Part shown: one piece after another, positions 61,689 to 64,000 of the stretch
Layout: each line of letters opens with the position of its first letter
How positions within the stretch are numbered: position 1 is the stretch's first letter
Assembly (NCBI GenBank): GCA_021229015.1
Contig: CM037792.1
Span: 2,030,070-2,094,069 of the forward strand
Length of the DNA stretch: 64,000 nucleotides
Direction of reading: 5' to 3'
From: Solen grandis
Taxonomy: Eukaryota > Mollusca > Bivalvia > Adapedonta > Solenidae
Position numbers and translations under genes: made by a program
Notes under the pieces: model-generated
Told to the model about the DNA's origin: nothing
Database searches by the model: none
The model's input: only the letters and a program-made list of their open reading frames with translations

Positions 61689-62765
61689 ATAGACATTAGA
61701 GGTGTAACGATATACTCATGTATTTGGTGTACCGAATATTGCCAGTATTCGAATACGTATTCGTTATTTGCGAGGCAAATAACCGAATATTTACAACAAG
61801 CCAATTAACAACTGATAAATTGATGATGCAAATAACAACCTATTAATCAATGTCCAAGAAATCCAAAGCTGGACTGCTTCGCCATGTTAATTTCTTTTAG
61901 CCAGTTGTCGCAATTATATCAGCTTCAGTGTACTCTTATACATGCTTCGTACAGTACAGTCCAGTCTCTTATCTCTTTCATTTGGGTACATTTCGATATT
62001 TTCGTAGAGCTTGCTTGTAACCAGTAATCTAACGCTTGTTGAAACCACTGACATTGCATAATGGCCTAATTAATTGTCTTTTAATGAACCTTTTGTTGCA
62101 AGAAACAGATTAAGACCCTAAAGGTAACTGCACAGAATGTATTTTCAAAATAAGTATGTTATCTGTTTTGAAGATTAAGATTGTTTAAGTTGGAAAACAT
62201 GATATCAATAATTATTTGATACTTGAATATCAAGTACGGCAGCCTAATAACAATTTGATGTGTTAGTTTAAATTGTCATAGTTATTATTTCTTGCATGAT
62301 CCTGATATGATAATAAATATTTAATTTAAAACATGGAAGACAATCAGAAAAGAAAAGAAAAAAATACGAACACAAATGATAAAATATGAACAATAAAATG
62401 TATCATAATTATTTACATATAAAAAAATATCAATATTTATTAACATTATGTATGGACCATCTGGTTTATTAACATTTTTTTGTAATTATACTTCGCTACA
62501 AAACTTTGATCACACATAATATCATTTTCAATAGCGTTTACTTATTCCAAGTACAGGCTAAATTCTTATTATAAAAACAAAGTAATATTTAGATATGTTT
62601 CAAACAATTTATTTTTTATCATATATTTTCTCAAACAATTTGTTCAATTAAATTAAGTTTATGACTGACGAGATAATAGCCACAGAAAACTTTTATTCTG
62701 ACCCTGTATCGTGATGTGTATTCATATTCGCTACCTGGTGTATTCGTTACAGCTCTAATAGACAT
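61689..62765. mobile_element. Non-autonomous hAT-type transposon with 8 bp target duplication
   Basis: ATAGACAT at 61689-61696 is repeated exactly at 62758-62765. Just inside are terminal inverted repeats, TAGAGGTGTAACGATATAC on the left and the complement of TAGAGCTGTAACGAATACAC on the right (62757 inwards). An 8 bp duplication and TAGAGGTGTAACGA-type ends are hAT features. The 1,061 bp interior is AT-rich and has no transposase frame. Confidence 0.85.
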
Positions 62766-64000
62766 AGATTTTCTTGACGGCTTTCATTTAACGAGTGCAA
62801 TGTATCGTTTTTGAATCAAAGGTACTCGGTACGTTGCTGCTCATTATTACATTTAAGATCGTTGATTTTTTTAATGCGGCATTTTTCCGGTCAAAGCAAC
62901 GTTCCGAAACATTTGTTTTGAATCAGTACAATTTATCTCTTATACGTATCCATTCGGACAGCTCAAGGGTTGGATCAGTAAAACCTCTTGTCCCCAGTCG
63001 AGGGTCGAACTCCCGACCTGCTGATATGTAGAAAACCAACAACTTGATTTAATCTCTGATCGTTATTGTTAATAGGCCATTTCACCAAGGGGTTCGGCAA
63101 TACTCGGTATAATTCGCTGATTTAATTGACCAATCAGGGGAACAATCTAAAACGCCATTTAAAGTATATTGATTTCCCATTGATTAATGTGTGAAATTTT
63201 ACACCAGCATATATTAGGTGTTCGGAAAGTGTTCGTTGATTTACGTAGGTTTACGTCTCATTTCGGAGTGAAATGATTTATAGAATATACTACCCTGTGC
63301 ACTAGTACAATGTATAAACGAGTATAAGCAATATGATAAAATTGTTCTGACCGTAGCTTCTGGGGGATAATTCTATTAATACATGTAGTAGTTGTGATGA
63401 TAGAAGACTATCATAATAGTTGCCTATCAAACTTGTAAAGATATTATTTCATTTTGTATATGTTGAGATTATACCACAAATAAAGGACGCAATAATACAG
63501 ATTCAAAACTGATATGTTTAATGAAGCAACTGAATCATTAGTCCATGATGAAAAATCTTTATATGGGGCCTATAACCATACATTTTAAATCAAAACAAGT
63601 ATTTTCTATACTAAATATATACCAGTTAATTTCAAAATGAAAATGAAGATATACCAATTATTCATACAATATTTAACATGTGACATAGAACGAATGTATC
63701 TTGTCAAATCTTTTGTACGTTTTACAATAATCTTAAGCAAAAAAAAAATCACATATTTTTGTTTAAACTAGAAGCAATGATTTCTAAAGCGAATTGAATC
63801 GGTATGACGTTAATGAAATACAATGCGCTATTGTCTGTTTATATACCTGACCCACACACAAACATTTCTCCTTGAGTGTGACCGTATACTAACGAGAGTC
63901 TTTGTAAGTTTCGAATCGACTGAGCACTTTGTTATCGTGAATTATGATCTGAAAATATCCATGTAACGTTCCATACGATACAAAGCCCCATTGAATGTGA
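62766..64000. other. No gene; one SINE-like B-box
   Basis: CGGGAGTTCGACCCTCGACT on the minus strand (about 62996-63015) is B-box-like, probably a SINE relic. The rest of the interval to the window end shows no supported feature. Confidence 0.5.

Overview
This is a eukaryotic, AT-rich, intron-containing nuclear window. Its gene families (HSPA12-type HSP70 paralogues, an IFIT/TPR-like fragment, a claudin/PMP22-like four-helix membrane protein) and its repeats suggest a mollusc, most likely a bivalve. The species cannot be named from sequence alone. Three runs of exactly 100 N (400-499, 22492-22591, 44204-44303) are scaffold joins of unknown true size, so order across them is not proven.

Layout. 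1-399 (-): internal piece of a TPR protein. 514-2770 (+): frameshifted protein-primed-type family B DNA polymerase of the Polinton/Maverick/adintovirus kind, followed by a CCCGGG-rich minisatellite, a putative DNA-binding/coiled-coil ORF with an overlapping membrane-anchor reading frame, and short repeats up to about 4.8 kb. This block is visibly more GC-rich than the rest. 5687-14049 (+): the 3' four exons of an HSPA12-type HSP70 gene. A decayed LINE sits in its third visible intron, and the last exon has a one-base frameshift. 14.05-18.1 kb: intergenic, with an inverted-repeat element and a palindrome. 19902-22135 (+): the 5' four exons of a second HSPA12 paralogue. The two genes share only one homologous exon, so each is the half that the other lacks.

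22592-38553 and 41946-44203 hold one huge head-to-tail array of about 450-460 bp units. Blocks end in a CATTCG..CGAATG hairpin followed by CTAG and are followed at once by a (TTA)n / CTTTTCTTCTTCC start, which is what Helitron/HINE-type elements look like. Every unit carries paired TGACGTCA (CRE) palindromes. The array is split by a 3.4 kb segment (about 38.54-41.95 kb) with another dispersed repeat and a coding-like minus-strand exon. 44.3-55.1 kb: no convincing gene, but several repeats, a SINE-like copy and a 450 bp foldback element. 55154-57423 (-): a complete three-exon claudin/PMP22-like gene of 196 aa with a lysine-rich tail. 57.4-64 kb: tRNA-like SINE pieces, a TTAA-flanked piggyBac-type MITE and a 1,061 bp hAT-type element with a perfect 8 bp target duplication.

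The only intact gene is the claudin-like one. The HSP70 genes appear truncated or rearranged, and most of the window is transposon-derived. All coordinates and splice sites were read by eye, without database searches.
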